A stretch of DNA of 50,000 bases from Cristatella mucedo (Eukaryota; Bryozoa; Phylactolaemata; Cristatellidae). A program made the position numbers and the translations under genes. The DNA lies in NCBI GenBank assembly GCA_009760855.2, contig WPIO01000008.1:3032501-3082500 (forward strand), written 5' to 3'. The notes beneath the pieces were generated by a model. That model was not told the DNA's origin. It saw only the letters and a program-made list of their open reading frames with translations, and ran no database searches. Shown in pieces: positions 1 through 11,704 of this stretch; position 1 is the stretch's first letter; every line of letters begins with the position of its first letter.

Positions 1-150
1 TGTAAGAATATCGGATATATTGGAGTGCTCAGCTTATAAGAATGGCAGTTTTGCGTCCCACGTTCGAATCCGAAGTACTCCCATATCAGCATACTCTGCA
101 TATAAGAATGCCTATTTGCCGGCCCGAATCCGAACCTTACAAGCAGAGTC
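1..150. repeat. Two imperfect copies of a short unit
   Basis: The string ataagaatg followed about 25-30 bases later by gaatccgaa occurs twice, at about 36-74 and 101-133, giving a period near 60-65 bp. The family is not recognised. The gttcgaatcc in the first copy resembles a pol III B box, but no A box is evident. Confidence 0.3.
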
Positions 151-2385
151 GACTGTAGTTGCTTGTATGCCTACTGATAATTAGCACTTGCCACTTTGTT
201 ATAGCTACAATACTAATGTGACCAACCTATAGAAACCCAGTAGAAGCAGTAAGAAAAAATAATGCATATCGCTCCATAACAAAAGCATTTAGTGTCCGGT
301 TGCTGAAAATAAATACCACGAACTGTTCATGTAATCGTAGGGTTTTTCTCTAAATGCCTCTATTGAGGCGATTTCGGGAAGTACTGTGAGGTGAGACCGA
401 GCTGATACCCAATGCAATGGCCGTCTACTAAGCAATAAGCAGTCTACTCACTGATGAGGCTCGATGCTGCCTTATATGACATTCCAGTGCTGGTCTGTCA
501 GTTGTGGGCTCAGAACGCTCAAGCTGTCATGACATGCTGACCTTGGCTTGGCTTTTAGGCGTCCTTCAGGTTAGCTCGAAAGTTTCCTGCCAAAGTATGT
601 GTCTGCAGCCGTTTGTCTGTCCGGTGGGTGCCGGTTCGTGGCGTTTTCGTTTGCAGGATAGCCGGCCACCAGCACCGCCAGCCAGCCGAGCCAGCCCTTT
701 CCTTCCCTTCCCGGGTCGGGTGGCGGCATGTTCAAAGTTGACGAAGCACCTACCGAAGAGCGGCTCGGCTCTTAAGTAAATCGAGATTTAGCATTTACGT
801 ATTTAGCCGAAGAAAAGCTCTAGTGGCCCTCGCCCCGCCCCCTCGAGGATGCCGGGGTGGGTGGGTGGGTGGGTGGCAAACTGAGGGAGCTCCTAAGCAG
901 TAGGCAGCAGCAGGGAGATCGGCCGTGGCCGCTATCGTGTCGCTGCAGCGTCTCTGCAAGTTAAAAGAGCTGACGATTCAGCAGCCCAATTTGTACAGCA
1001 GCAGGCAGCAGCTGAAGAGCCCAGGGCTTCCTACCTACCTACCCTACTCGGAAGGTGGCACCAGGGACTCGTGCCAGCAGCTCGACTGATGTGGGAGCAG
1101 CCACTTTGGCCTCATGCAGCTGGAAGCAGGGTGGGGGGGGGCAGGCAGCAGGTGCTACTGCTGGCTGGCAGCCTGCAACACCCTGCTGGGAGGCCCTCCA
1201 CCTGACAGCACTGGGACCGATAGAATCTTGTTAGAACAAACCAATCCGGACTGAGCTGCCGATAGCAGATGGCTAGGCATGGCTCTCTTTTTTCCCCTGT
1301 ATGCTTTGCCTATTCGTGTTCGATTGACTGAGTGCTACTAACTGGGGTCCTACTAACTGGTAACGAGTCTTTTGTATGCCTTGGCATGCACGTCTGAGAA
1401 TGATACCTGTGCACTTTTGCATGCACTGTGCCTAAGCAGGACTTCTTGCTTTTCGTTAGCTATTGGCCATTGCCTCTCTTGCAGCGAGCTGTAAAGAGCC
1501 TGCGTAGGGATACAGTTCTCTCAGAGCTCTGCAGATTTGTTTGCATTATTATTTAAGTGGTGCAATACAGCGATAGCTTCCCTTTGTGCTACCTGTGCTA
1601 CCTGCTGCCAAGGCTTTTCAAACCTTGCGCCTCGCGGCAGCACGATTTGTGCCCTTGATAGCACGGTCAGAGGCTAGCCAGCTATGCCTTAGTCGACTGA
1701 GCGTCTGACACAGGCGACATTTCGATGCTCGGATGTGCTCGGGCGCACTTTTTAATCGATGCTTTGAGCATTTCCACCAAATATATTCTAGGCTGGGCAG
1801 CTTGAAGGCACCGTTTGAGTGGTGCTGCCACGATCCAAGTATTGCACACCACTGCACTGCTGTATTGCCCAGGATAGGGTGGCCTCACGTACTCAGCTGA
1901 CGTTCTCAACAGGCTTTGACAAAATGGCCGGCCTATCGTGGCCATCTGGCCTCTGCCCGAAAGGATTATGGGGCTTGCTACTGCGTCAGACAGAGGTCGT
2001 GGCCGGATCGATTGCTTTCCAGAATAGCCCATTGTTGTTGCTGTTGTCGGTCGGTCGGTCCACGAGGCCAGGCTGGCAGAGCCAAGCTCCTTTGTGTGAC
2101 CTGCAGGTAGCGGACGGTGAGCAACTGCAGCCACTGGGCTCGGTAAAGCAACTGGGGAAGGGCTGGCAGAGAGGGCTTATCTCAACACCCGGTGAGAGGT
2201 GGAGGGGGGATCATCTGAGGGTATTTCCCTTCTGACTCAGCAGACGTCCACTCCCGACGCGGGTCAATCTGTCAATGGTGTTCAGTGTGGAATAGCAAAT
2301 GGGGGGGGGGCATGTCTGCCCTTAGTTGCTGGGAAAGGGCTGCCTCATCCTCTGGACCGACTGGAAGATGCTTCAGATATCAGTC
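150..2385. other. Host non-coding stretch, no gene seen
   Basis: No ORF with protein-like composition and no repeat family is recognised. The longest open frames are low-complexity or lie opposite one another on both strands. It holds short CAG/CTG-rich patches near 900-1,200 and a G-run array at 854-876. It may be intronic DNA of the gene whose 3' exons begin at 3,893. Confidence 0.5.
854..876 (+). other. G-quadruplex-capable GGGT repeat
   Basis: A GGGG run is followed by several GGGT units, which meets the usual four-run, short-loop quadruplex pattern on the + strand. Confidence 0.6.
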
Positions 2386-2447
2386 AAGAGAGAGAGAGAG
2401 AGGGAGGGAGATGGGGAGAGAGAGGAAGGAGAGAGAGAGAGGGGAGG

Positions 2448-2544
<97 letters not shown>

Positions 2545-2549
2545 GAGAG

Positions 2550-2623
<74 letters not shown>

Positions 2624-2640
2624 AAAGAGAAAGGGAGGGA
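2386..2640 (+). repeat. (GA)n microsatellite
   Basis: About 250 bp of nearly pure GA dinucleotide with a few GG interruptions, followed by purine-rich sequence to about 2,810. Open frames here translate to R/E repeats and are not genes. Confidence 0.97.
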
Positions 2641-2814
2641 GAGAGAGGAAGAGAGTGTGGGAAAAATGGAGAGAGGGATGGGGGTAAGGGGAGAGACGGG
2701 GAGAGGAGAGAGTTGTCAGAGAATGGAAGTCGAGGACTTACTAAACGATAGAGAAGAGACAGAGAGAAGGAACAAGGAAGAGGCTTTGTGTGAGAGAGAG
2801 AGGGATTCGTGTGA

Positions 2815-2862
2815 TATTAATAATTAATAATTAATTAAGAATAATTAATAATTAATAATTTG
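2815..2862. repeat. AT-rich TAATAAT repeat
   Basis: Imperfect tandem taataat/taattaat units directly downstream of the purine tract. Confidence 0.7.
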
Positions 2863-3892
2863 CCGAGTGTTAGCATTTGGACCGGCACGAAAGTGGCCTG
2901 ACCTAGATAGTACACAGTATCTTGCTGTCAGGCTCTATCAATCTTCTGATTGGCAGAGCCGAACAAGCTAAATATTTGACCCTGGTTAAATCGTGGGCTT
3001 GCATTGGGAGTGCATGCAGATAAAAGGCTCACCTTGGTATTCTTTTCTTCACCCATCCGTCAGTCTGTCATAGCGATGGGGAATCAATCACCTCACTGGA
3101 AAGTGCTGATTGCCTCAGAATAAGTCTTCTAGTTCCGGATCAGTGTGAGCATCACGACATGTGACGCCACGGCAGCAAGCTTGAGCTCTGTGCAGTTGCA
3201 AGATGCTGCACTGGTTAGGTATGAAGCATGATAGTAGCAGCCAGCGGTGGCCACAGAGCAGGAGGCAGCAGCAGCCAGTGGCCTCGCGGTGCTCGCTCGT
3301 CGTCTGCGGCTCCATTCCTCCGTATGAGAGCTGTTCTGCGACACGAAAAGGTCGCCGGAGTAGTCAGGTGCTGGCCGTGCCTTCAGATGCTGCCGTCTCT
3401 TGCTTGCAGGCTCGGCAGTCTTGCCCCTGGGCCCTAGGTGGTGCTTGAGTGGCAGCTAATGGTTCTGCCTGCCATCTTGGGTCGAGATGTCCTGCTGCTC
3501 AACCCAGTGTGCCAGATTGTCTTGCTAGACTCCCCGACTAGTCAAAGCTGCTGTGGCCGTGGAATGCGAGTGACCTTGATGCAGGCAGCACAAACTACGA
3601 GTATTGATAAGTGCGTGTGTGCATGTTTGTGTGCGTGCTTGCGCTGTGAGCATGGCCTGGCTTACGTGTCACGTATGGATCGTAAATCCACTGCTAAGTG
3701 GTAGCTGTCTGAATCCTGCATATTTCATCCAAGTTGACATAACCGCTATATTGAGCAACTTACACGTCGTGCGGTATCGTGCATGTGAACCTTGTCTAAG
3801 AGAAAATTTCCATACCCATCTTGCATTTACTTGAGGAATTTCAAAGGAATGTCACTGCGGTAGCTCACCAACTTGGCTTTTTCTGATTGCAG
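2863..3892. other. Host non-coding stretch upstream of the first visible exon
   Basis: No convincing exon is seen. The 5' exons of the gene that resumes at 3,893, expected to encode a signal peptide and Cys-rich ectodomain, were looked for here and not found, so they lie further upstream or outside the window. Confidence 0.4.
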
Positions 3893-6800
3893 CAGTACAA
3901 TGACTACTACTACTATCCGACTTGGCGTAAGTAATGCTCTGCAAGCTTAGCAGTTCTGATTCTGTGTCGACTGAACTGGCTGCAGATTAATTTAAAGGCA
4001 TGTATCCCTTACGAAGGCTGGCTACGTTAGGGAGGGTGTGAATGCTTTTGGTCTCGTGTTGCAGCCATTTACACGGCCGTCATCCTGGTGTTCAGCATCA
4101 TTGTGAGCATCATCGGGGCATGCTGCCGGCGCAGGGCGATTCTGCAGCGGCAGCAGCGGCTGCAGGCCGCCTTGGCCGCACAGCAGGCTGCAGTAGCCGC
4201 CCAGTATCCTGCTGGTGCCTATCCGACCGGTCCCTATCCGCCTGGTACTTACCCATTACCACCAAGTGCTTACCCGCAGCAATCGTTTCCCCCGGGCATT
4301 TATACGACCACGATGCCTGCCGGTGGACCGTCGGCTAGCCTGCCCCCGTATCCGGTGGCCAGTGCTATACCGATGGATGGCTTCTCCAACATGGGCTATG
4401 CACAGAATTCGGATCAGGACATGTTCAAGCCACCTCCTTATTCACCGTCTGGCTTCCCGGAGCAGTCAAAACCAAGTGGAGTTTACGGGGCCGGTTCAAC
4501 AACCCAAGTAAGTCGTGGTTTGACCTTTTTTTTAGTACGGTTTAAGTCGTCGTCGTCATCGTCATTATCATCATCATCGTCATCATAGGATCTGTTTACG
4601 AATCCTGTGGCTGTTTCGGCCTTACACTTATATAAGACTGCCGATTAAAAAAAAAAAAATTGAACTAGCATCTGCCCTCTTAGTTGTTCATCGATGGGTT
4701 ATGTGATTGCCTCTCCCAGGTTCTAGAAGCTGCAGTAGCAGTATCATCAATATCTGCTTCATGCACGCTCGAGCTCCAGCGCTTGATGGCAGAAGTGTCC
4801 CGTGGGGTCTGAGCCCTTAAAAGCTGGTCTCTTTTGCTTAAATGAAGGCTCTGGCAAAAATTCATAATAATACTAATAATAATAATAGTAGTAATAATAA
4901 CACATTTGATAAAGCGACATCAGATAACTCAATCTCTTTCTATGCGCTTTACATTTGCTGCAAAGGAAACACGATCGAATGGTTAGTTGTAGCATGCTCG
5001 ATAAACAACAAGAATAGCATGGTCAGGGGTGACATGTACAGGGTCAGCATGCAAGTGTGCTTAGTGGCAGCACCCACAGTATCTGCTCGCATAAGCACAT
5101 AAAGATCGAATCGCAGGGACCCACTCAATGCTGTGCTAAATAGGTGCGTTTTTAATTTCTTTTTAAATACGGTCAAGTCAGTGGATGTCGTAACGAAAGC
5201 CAGGAGCGAGTTCCATGGTTTCCACATACGATGTTCGCAAGAACTACGGTTTTCGGAAGAATTCTGCAGTGCACAAAAAACAAACGCAGTTAACGCTTGC
5301 TTGGTTTGCTGCGGCAAGAAGGCGCTGGCAACGATTGTGCCACTGCTAGCAACTGCACCGCCTGCCGTGACGGTTCGTTTTGGTTTTTTGAGTGCCCTTC
5401 CGTGTGCTAAGCTTGCTTCGGCCTTCGGCGTGCACCTACGTGAGCCTGCAGCTTTCCACTTCGACCTTTTCGGCTGTTTGGAACCGCAGCTGTAATCTCG
5501 AGCTGCAGCCGCGTGAGCTTTGTTGGCCACCTGGGTAATTAATGATAATAGTAATAATAACAATAATACATTTGATATAGGCCCTCAGAGAACTCGATCT
5601 CTTTCTAGGCACTTTACATTTACTGCAAAGGAAGCATGATCGAATGGTTAGTGGTAACATGATCAATTACAACAAGCATAACACGGTTAGCAGTGACATG
5701 CACAGGGTCAGTATGCAAATATGGTTAGTGACAGCATTCACAGTGTCTGCACGAATAAACCCATAAAGGACGAATCTCGTGGATCCACTAAATGCTGTGA
5801 TAAATAGATGTGTTTTCAGCTTATTTTTGTATGTCGTCTAGTCAGTGGATGTGACGCCAGTCGGAATTAAGTTCCAGGCTTTGGGAGCATACGAACTAAA
5901 GGCGAGGTCTCCAAAGGATTTGAGGTTCTCGCGAGTTATTAGGTAAACGATTAGATTCCGAAAAGCAGGTGGCACGATGCTTAACCTAGTGGGGTGATTA
6001 GATCTGATAGGTAGGCTGGAGCCACAGAATGGAGAGACCTAAAAGTGAGTGGCTGAATTAGTCGCCCATGAAGCGCCATACATAGTGGATGTACGAACGA
6101 CTGTTAGAGCACTTCAATTAAAATAGAATTCTAGTTAGAAAATGAATGTACAATGCAGTGCACACAGCTTTCGGTATTTTGGCACGCGAGATGTGCCGGC
6201 GGGGGGGGGGGGGGGGTGGGCGCGTCTCATGTTGTAATCGCCGCGGTAGCTTCATTCGCCATGTTTAGATTTCAGCTCTCAAGCGTCTCGTTCCGGTCGA
6301 CCAGTAATGCCTCGAGAGCGTGCTACCCTCTTTCCCCTCCGAGAGCAGTGCTGCTGTGTCATCGCCGAGAGGTCGTTGCCCGCCCGGTGCTGCTCCATGC
6401 AGCCAGACTCATGTGGATGCCTCGTGCCGTAAGCTCGATTCACTCGGCTGAGCTAGAAGCAGATTGCCAAACGATCTGCTCCCCCGGATGGTCGTTCGAA
6501 GAGCACGATTTTCTGTAACCCCCCTCCCCCTTGCGACGGGTGTCGCGGCGACTGGGAAGCAAACCGTATTCAAGATGCGTGGCTCGTGTTGCTCCTCGGA
6601 GGCTGCATTGGCAGCTCGCCTGTCTCGCGTCCTGTGCAACACCCACCCAACACCCCGACAGTCAGCCGGGCTTGGCAACCGCTGACCTGGTATTTGTACG
6701 AAGTGGTGGGCAGCAGCTGGGCGGCAGTGGAGAGGTGGGTGCTACCGTTCGGCCACACCCCGAAGCCGTCGATCAATCGCGTTGCTCCGCTTTCCGCGAA

Positions 6801-7291
6801 ACTAACGTTTGACCGCTGCTCGGCACGACGGAGCCGGGCGAGAAGGAACAATCCGGAAATATAATTGCCCGGGACTTGAGCAGCAGCAGCAGCATCGCCT
6901 TGCTGCCACTGCCGAACGAGCTCGGCAGTGGGCGGCCTAGTGATGCACATTTCGAAACGAGTTTCAAAGCTGCTTCGAACGGCCGGAGGATTCATCCTAC
7001 AAGTCGAATTCGCACGTACTCGGCGACGACTCGCTCAGCTTTTCAGCTTTGGCCCTCTGTGCTCCGCCATTGGAGATTCAGCTGCCTGCGCCAGCAGTAG
7101 ACGACTCTTGCCCGATGCCGGTGCTCGCTTGAGTTTTGCATGCCTGCCTTTTTCAGATTGACGTGCCTCCTCCGGGTTACGATCAAGCGATGGGGCCAGC
7201 GTCGTGCCAGGCCCCGGCCGCTGCAGCGCAGCCGCAGCCGACGATGGTCTCCCAGCGGATGCAGCAGTCGCCTCAGCAGCGGCAGCTGTAG
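3893..7291 (+). CDS. Host single-pass membrane protein with PPxY tail (3' exons)
   Basis: Three exons join in one frame. A 34-nt microexon (3,893-3,926, or 31 nt if the acceptor is at 3,895; Tyr-rich, NDYYYYPTW) ends in phase 1 at gtaagt. Exon 4,065-4,507 follows ttgcag and ends in phase 0 at gtaagt. The terminal exon 7,157-7,291 follows tttttcag and ends at TAG. The product has a Tyr-rich juxtamembrane stretch, a transmembrane helix (IYTAVILVFSIIVSIIGACC), a basic RRR stop-transfer, a Q/A-rich helix, repeated YPxGxYP units, PPPYSP, and PPPGY in the last exon. Cys/Tyr ectodomain, one membrane span and WW-binding PPxY tail is the layout of CYYR1/Shisa/WBP1-type adaptors, which recruit WW-domain ubiquitin ligases; that family link is inference. 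The ectodomain exons are not visible. The 2.65-kb last intron carries two LINE fragments. Confidence 0.7.
4548..4588 (+). repeat. TCG/TCA trinucleotide microsatellite
   Basis: Tandem tcgtcg to tcatca units within the last intron of the membrane-protein gene. Confidence 0.7.
4860..5260 (-). mobile_element. 5'-truncated LINE (CR1/L2/Rex1-like), 3' end
   Basis: On the minus strand this encodes the end of a LINE ORF2 (PWNSL, then FKKKLKTHLF), followed by a 3' UTR ending in the family signature: paired gcgctttac/gataaagcg blocks flanking a ctcaatctct core, then an ATT/TAA microsatellite tail at 4,860-4,900. The same 3' end occurs at 5,525, 10,650, 22,683, 33,470 and 38,755. Confidence 0.85.
5525..6110 (-). 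mobile_element. 5'-truncated LINE, second copy in the intron
   Basis: Same family and orientation as the copy at 4,860. The minus strand shows LTFRSLHSVAPAYLSDL of the ORF2 C-terminus with stops, then the diagnostic 3' tail and TAA microsatellite near 5,530-5,560. Confidence 0.8.
6201..6216 (+). repeat. Poly-G tract
   Basis: Sixteen consecutive G residues. Its length in the assembly may be unreliable. Confidence 0.9.
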
Positions 7292-8720
7292 GCCGCCGCC
7301 GCTGCACAGCGAGGGCTTGGCCTGCGATCGGAAGGACTCACGCTCGGGCAGTCGGGAGCAGGAGTGAACGCGTCCAACGGTCGTCGTAGCTTCCTGCGTC
7401 GAAGTTGGTGGCGTGGAAGCTCTGTAGAAAAAGCGGACACTGGTCTCGTCCTGACGAGGGCGCTTCCGAAGTAGTCCACATTCCGTTGTAACAGCTTGCT
7501 TTTGTGTGTGCGTGTGAGTGTATGTGCATCGTTACTGCGAGTGGAACGCGAATCGCTGTGATAATTCGTCGCCATTCCTAAAGTGGCCGACCTCGAAGCC
7601 CAGCTTACTCTTAAAAGTGTGCCTTGGGGGCTCCGCGTGCAAGTAGTGGCCGTCGCCTTCTGCCGCAGAACTGGGTGCGATTTCTGTTGTCTTACAGGCC
7701 ACCTGCTGTGGTTGGTACGCAGCTAACTAGCCCCTTATTAGCTACTTCACTGCTCCTCCTGCTGATAGCGAAAGCAATTCATGATTTTGCTAAGGACAAG
7801 GGTTGACGCTTATACCACGTCACTTTTCTGAACAGTAATTGCTATTTTCGACTTGCCTTGGGCTACAGCTGAAGCGCCGTAATTTGCTATCGCTCGCCGG
7901 CTGCTAGTCTAATGCCGTTTACGGAGGCATCTGCTCCATTTACGGAATGTACGTTTTGCTTTCGAATCCAGCATAACCTCGCAGCAGACTCTCTCTCTCT
8001 CTCTCTCTTCTGGTTTCTTCTTTAGTCTCACCTTCGTGGTCGACTTCAGCTCACCGCTGAAAGCACGTTCCCCTCGATAGGGTTTTGTGCTCTTGTGTTT
8101 TCCTCAAATATAAATGAGTAGAGCGCGAAAGCACCTTGTCTGTGCACGACACCCGTATCGGCGATACGCAATCATGATACGGACGTGACTGTCGTAGTGA
8201 GAGGCTAGCGATTAAGACGAGGTGACCTGAGAGGCTGGAGGGAGTGAGCGGCCGACGAAAGTAGCGATATTTAGCAGATTGCATCGATATAGCTGCTTAT
8301 TTGTAGCTTCTTGGTTCGCTGCGGGCGATTGCATGCGTAGCTGACTTGTGCATCTTCGTTGCCGCAGCGTTGCGTCTGCAGCCCCCTTCGGAACAGCGAC
8401 TCGAGAAAACGAAGAGATTGACTGTCTACTGAAAGCGGATGCAGCCGATGCTTCGTGGCAGTGGCTAGCGTGACGAAAGATTTTGTCAACTTTTATGACT
8501 GAAAGTATCCTTTTATGACTTGACGCGACGTCGCTGAAGCACATTTCTTGCGAAGCGTCTACCGTAGATGCTACGTCGCCAGCTCGACGGGCGATTAACA
8601 CAGATCGAGGCGATTAATCAATACTAATTATTAATATCGCAGTTGATTTACTTATAAATACAGAATTCTTAACTTTTATTTGTTGATATTATAACTAATA
8701 AATTAATGCGATTAATCCGT
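7292..8720 (+). other. Probable 3' UTR or downstream flank of the membrane-protein gene
   Basis: No ORF of note. The first canonical AATAAA after the TAG at 7,289 is at 8,697-8,702, about 1.4 kb downstream, and could be the polyadenylation signal. A short (CT)n run lies at about 7,988-8,009. Confidence 0.3.
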
Positions 8721-9215
8721 TTCTCGCGAGCTCGGACTACCGATACCGAGCGTCTTGAGCAGTCTACATGCCTGCGTGGGTGGCGGCAGCGGATGCGCAC
8801 GTGACTAGGCATAGTACGCCGACGAGCGACTGACGTGGGCGGGAAAGCGACGTCGGCTCGTTCGAAACAGTCAGGGCCAGCAAGAGGAAATTCCGGGGAG
8901 CAGACGACGGAAACTCGCTTTTCTACCTGCCTGGCTGACGCTGCAACAGGGCAACGTGCAAAGTGCCTGCCCACTGCCGCCGGGCTGCCGGCTCCTCGTG
9001 GCTCCTATGGGGGTCGACGTAAGGAGGGAAGCGCACCCCGTCTCCTCCGAAGCGCCTCGGGGGGGGGGGGGGTCAACGTAGGGAGGGAAACGAACCCCAT
9101 CCCCTCCGAAGACCGAGAAGCAGTCGAGATTTCGTTGTCGCGTCGATTCTCAAAATCGAGTAAAATTGAATTAACCATGCACAACGACGAGGATCTATTA
9201 GCTAGCTATCTAGCT

Positions 9216-9250
<35 letters not shown>

Positions 9251-10470
9251 CGAGAGGTGTAGCATCCGTGCATAGGAATTGCGAAATGGGTTCCAACAGT
9301 CTCCAGCCGCATGGAGCAAATGCACCTGTCGACATCCTCCGCGAGAGAAGCGAATTGCTTTCTGTAGCGAAGCTGCGGCTTCGAGGAAGCCCCTTCCGGC
9401 TCGGAGCTCCGCTTGAGTGGCGCGTGCACGTCAAAGGAAGCAGCGAGCGAGCTTTTAACGAATCGAAGACGAGTTCGGACGGGCGATGGCGATTAAAGGC
9501 TGCGGGCAACGTACTTTGGCTTCTCTCGAGGATCGAGTGCCGAGGACAGAGAGCTCTTTAGTGTCGCTTCTGGGCTCTGGTGCCGCCTCGTTCGTCGTCT
9601 CGTCTCGTTCGTCGTCTCGTCTCGTCTTCGTCATCGAGAGCGGCAGCCACTCGAGCTGCCGCTCCCACCGCCGTGGCTGTGTCGAATAGTAGCACACAAT
9701 TATAATAATAATAGAATAACAGCTTCGAATCCGCGAAAGGTGACTGACAGTCAGGCAGACGGAGCGGGCGAAGGAAGTGAAGCTGTGCTAGCCCCGCCAG
9801 GCCGGAAGCTTTAGCGAGCAAATGTAGGGAGCCGGCGACCGTGTCGGTCGGTAGCGAACGCGAGTACTGAGTTCGCTTTACCGTTGACCTCGACGGAAAC
9901 AGACGCTCTCGCGCGCACACAGCCGCAGACTGTGTAGCGCAGGGCAAGCCAATTGGTCGCCTCTGCGTATGTGTGGGGGTGTGTGTGTGTGTGTGTGCGT
10001 TGGGGGCGTGGTGGGAAGAGACGCCTTGAACGCCGACGAAGCCGAACGTCATCGGCAGGTTATAAAAGCCGCTGGCGCCGGAGTGTAAATTGCCGGCGAG
10101 GGAATCATTTGGCGTCTGCCCGCTTGGCCGCCGCCCCATTGAGTGTCTGGAGTCGGTCGGACTGCTTTGACCACGGCGGTCTGCGGTCAACCTTTAATAG
10201 ATGGCTGCGAGGGGCTGTCGGTCGCTGAAGTGATGTCGTCGCCGCCACCGAATTCTCTCGAATCTCGCGAATCTCGGCGGCATCGCCAGAGAAGCGTGTC
10301 GGCGGCTCGTTCCGCTGAGCCTGAGTTATACTGAAAAGATCAGTTACTGATGTAGGTCGAACACCCAGCCACAGGCGCCAGTCGGTCAGGCTCCACATTC
10401 ATTCTACCGGGTTCCTATCAGGCGAGTGGCTGGGCCCGGGCACCAGCCTCAAACATCATATACGTCACAC
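8721..10470. other. Host non-coding stretch, no gene seen
   Basis: GC-rich DNA in which open frames overlap on both strands without protein-like composition. It holds a 42-bp duplication around a poly-G run (9,008-9,112), a short (GA)n (about 9,217-9,252) and a TATA-like box at 10,061-10,068 with no downstream ORF to support a promoter. Confidence 0.45.
9008..9112 (+). repeat. 42-bp duplication separated by poly-G
   Basis: Two copies starting gtcgacgtaaggaggg and gtcaacgtagggaggg, each ending ctccgaag. They are separated by gcgcctc and 14 G residues. Confidence 0.75.
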
Positions 10471-10471
10471 A

Positions 10472-10583
<112 letters not shown>

Positions 10584-10649
10584 GACCCTTATCTGTAAAG
10601 GTGGAGGTCAGGCAATTGTTACTAAACTTGAAGGCCCTTTCAAAGATAT

Positions 10650-10750
10650 TTAATAACAATAATAATAGTACGTTTGATATAGCACCCTCAGAGAACTAAA
10701 TCTCTTTCTAGGCATTTTACATTTGCTGCAAAGGAAGCACGATAGAATCT
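10650..10750 (-). mobile_element. LINE 3'-tail fragment
   Basis: The TAA-rich tail and the tttgatatagcaccctcaga block, followed by the aaatctctttctagg core, match the minus-strand LINE 3' ends at 4,860 and 5,525. Only about 100 bp is present. Confidence 0.75.
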
Positions 10751-11344
10751 CAGGACAATTTTTTTCCATGTGCGAAGAAAGTATATTTGGTATTGCAGAA
10801 TTGGATGTGAACCCTATCATCTATTGTGGAGACCGCTAATAAATAGTAAGGCATAGTTAATTTAAAAATGAAATCACTCAGAAATTTGGAAGGCCTCTCA
10901 TAAGTTCAGCCTCAAAGGATGGCACATTTGAATCTATACCGTTTACTACGAAAATAAGGCTTCACATGATTTATAATGCTCGCAATATTAGTCCTACCAA
11001 AAACATTAGTCTTATAAGGGAAATGTGAGCAATTCTGACGATCTCCCCTGGCATTTGCATAAAGATGTGCATAGATATAAACAAATAAAGGATTCAACCT
11101 GAAACGAGGCAAAAGTCACAATGGCATGACGAAAAATAAAAGAGACATATTTGATGGATGAAAATCCGTGTCTATGGGACGAGGATCTTGGACAACAAGA
11201 GATCAGATGGGTGCATCTTCAATCCGCTTTCCCTCCACTGGTTACGAAAGTGTACGTATTACCTGTATTTTGGAAATTAATCTCGATGAAAAGAAAGCGC
11301 CATCTGTAATTTTTGTATAGCACCATATATAAAATATATACGTT
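10751..11344. other. AT-richer non-coding stretch, unassigned
   Basis: No gene, repeat family or structured RNA is recognised. The short minus-strand frame at 10,912-11,112 has no supporting feature. Confidence 0.4.
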
Positions 11345-11530
11345 ATATATATATATTTCATTTGTATAGCGCCCTAAAAGAACCAAATCTCTATTCAGGC
11401 GCTTCACATATGCCTCGGGGCTCGAGCCCACGACCTCAGCCAGACCTAGGTCGGTCGGAGCGAACGCCTTAACAGCTGGACTCACCACTGAGGGCAAAGC
11501 TCCGCCTACACTTATCGCTAAAAGCAAGTA
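11345..11530 (-). mobile_element. tRNA-derived SINE with LINE-like tail (family 2)
   Basis: Read on the minus strand, a tRNA-like head (agctgttaaggcg as A-box region, then gtgggctcgagcccc as B-box region) is followed by the same tail found on the LINEs (gagatttggttcttttaggg then gcgctatacaaatg). A related copy lies at 34,895-35,050. Sharing a 3' tail with the LINE suggests it used that LINE's reverse transcriptase. Confidence 0.65.
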
Positions 11531-11547
11531 AGATGGGAATGAACGTG

Positions 11548-11704
11548 ACGCCGCTGCCTTCGACACCATTGATCACGATATCTTACTTGAACGATTGAGA
11601 AAAATGATCAGTCTGGCAGACGAGGCACTGGTGTGGTTTAAATCGTACTTGTTTGATCGTGTTTAACCCGTGTCGGGTGGGGTCAGGTCTCATCCAACAG
11701 ATCA
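11548..11704 (+). mobile_element. LINE reverse-transcriptase fragment (second LINE family)
   Basis: The + strand encodes AAFDTIDHDILLERLR and DEALVWFKSYL, the RT2-RT3 region of CR1/Rex1-like reverse transcriptases, then stops. It resembles the copy near 44,979 more than the element at 11,705 and abuts that element head-on. Confidence 0.8.

Noticed and set aside
1682-2235. 150-aa minus and 138-aa plus open frames
   Set aside because: They overlap on opposite strands, have no domain and no splice context, and end near the microsatellite.
2199-2827. Three overlapping R/E-rich open frames
   Set aside because: They are translations of the (GA)n microsatellite in different frames.
10061-10068. 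TATA box (ttataaaagcc)
   Set aside because: A fair sequence match, but no initiator and no supported downstream exon. Left unannotated as a promoter.
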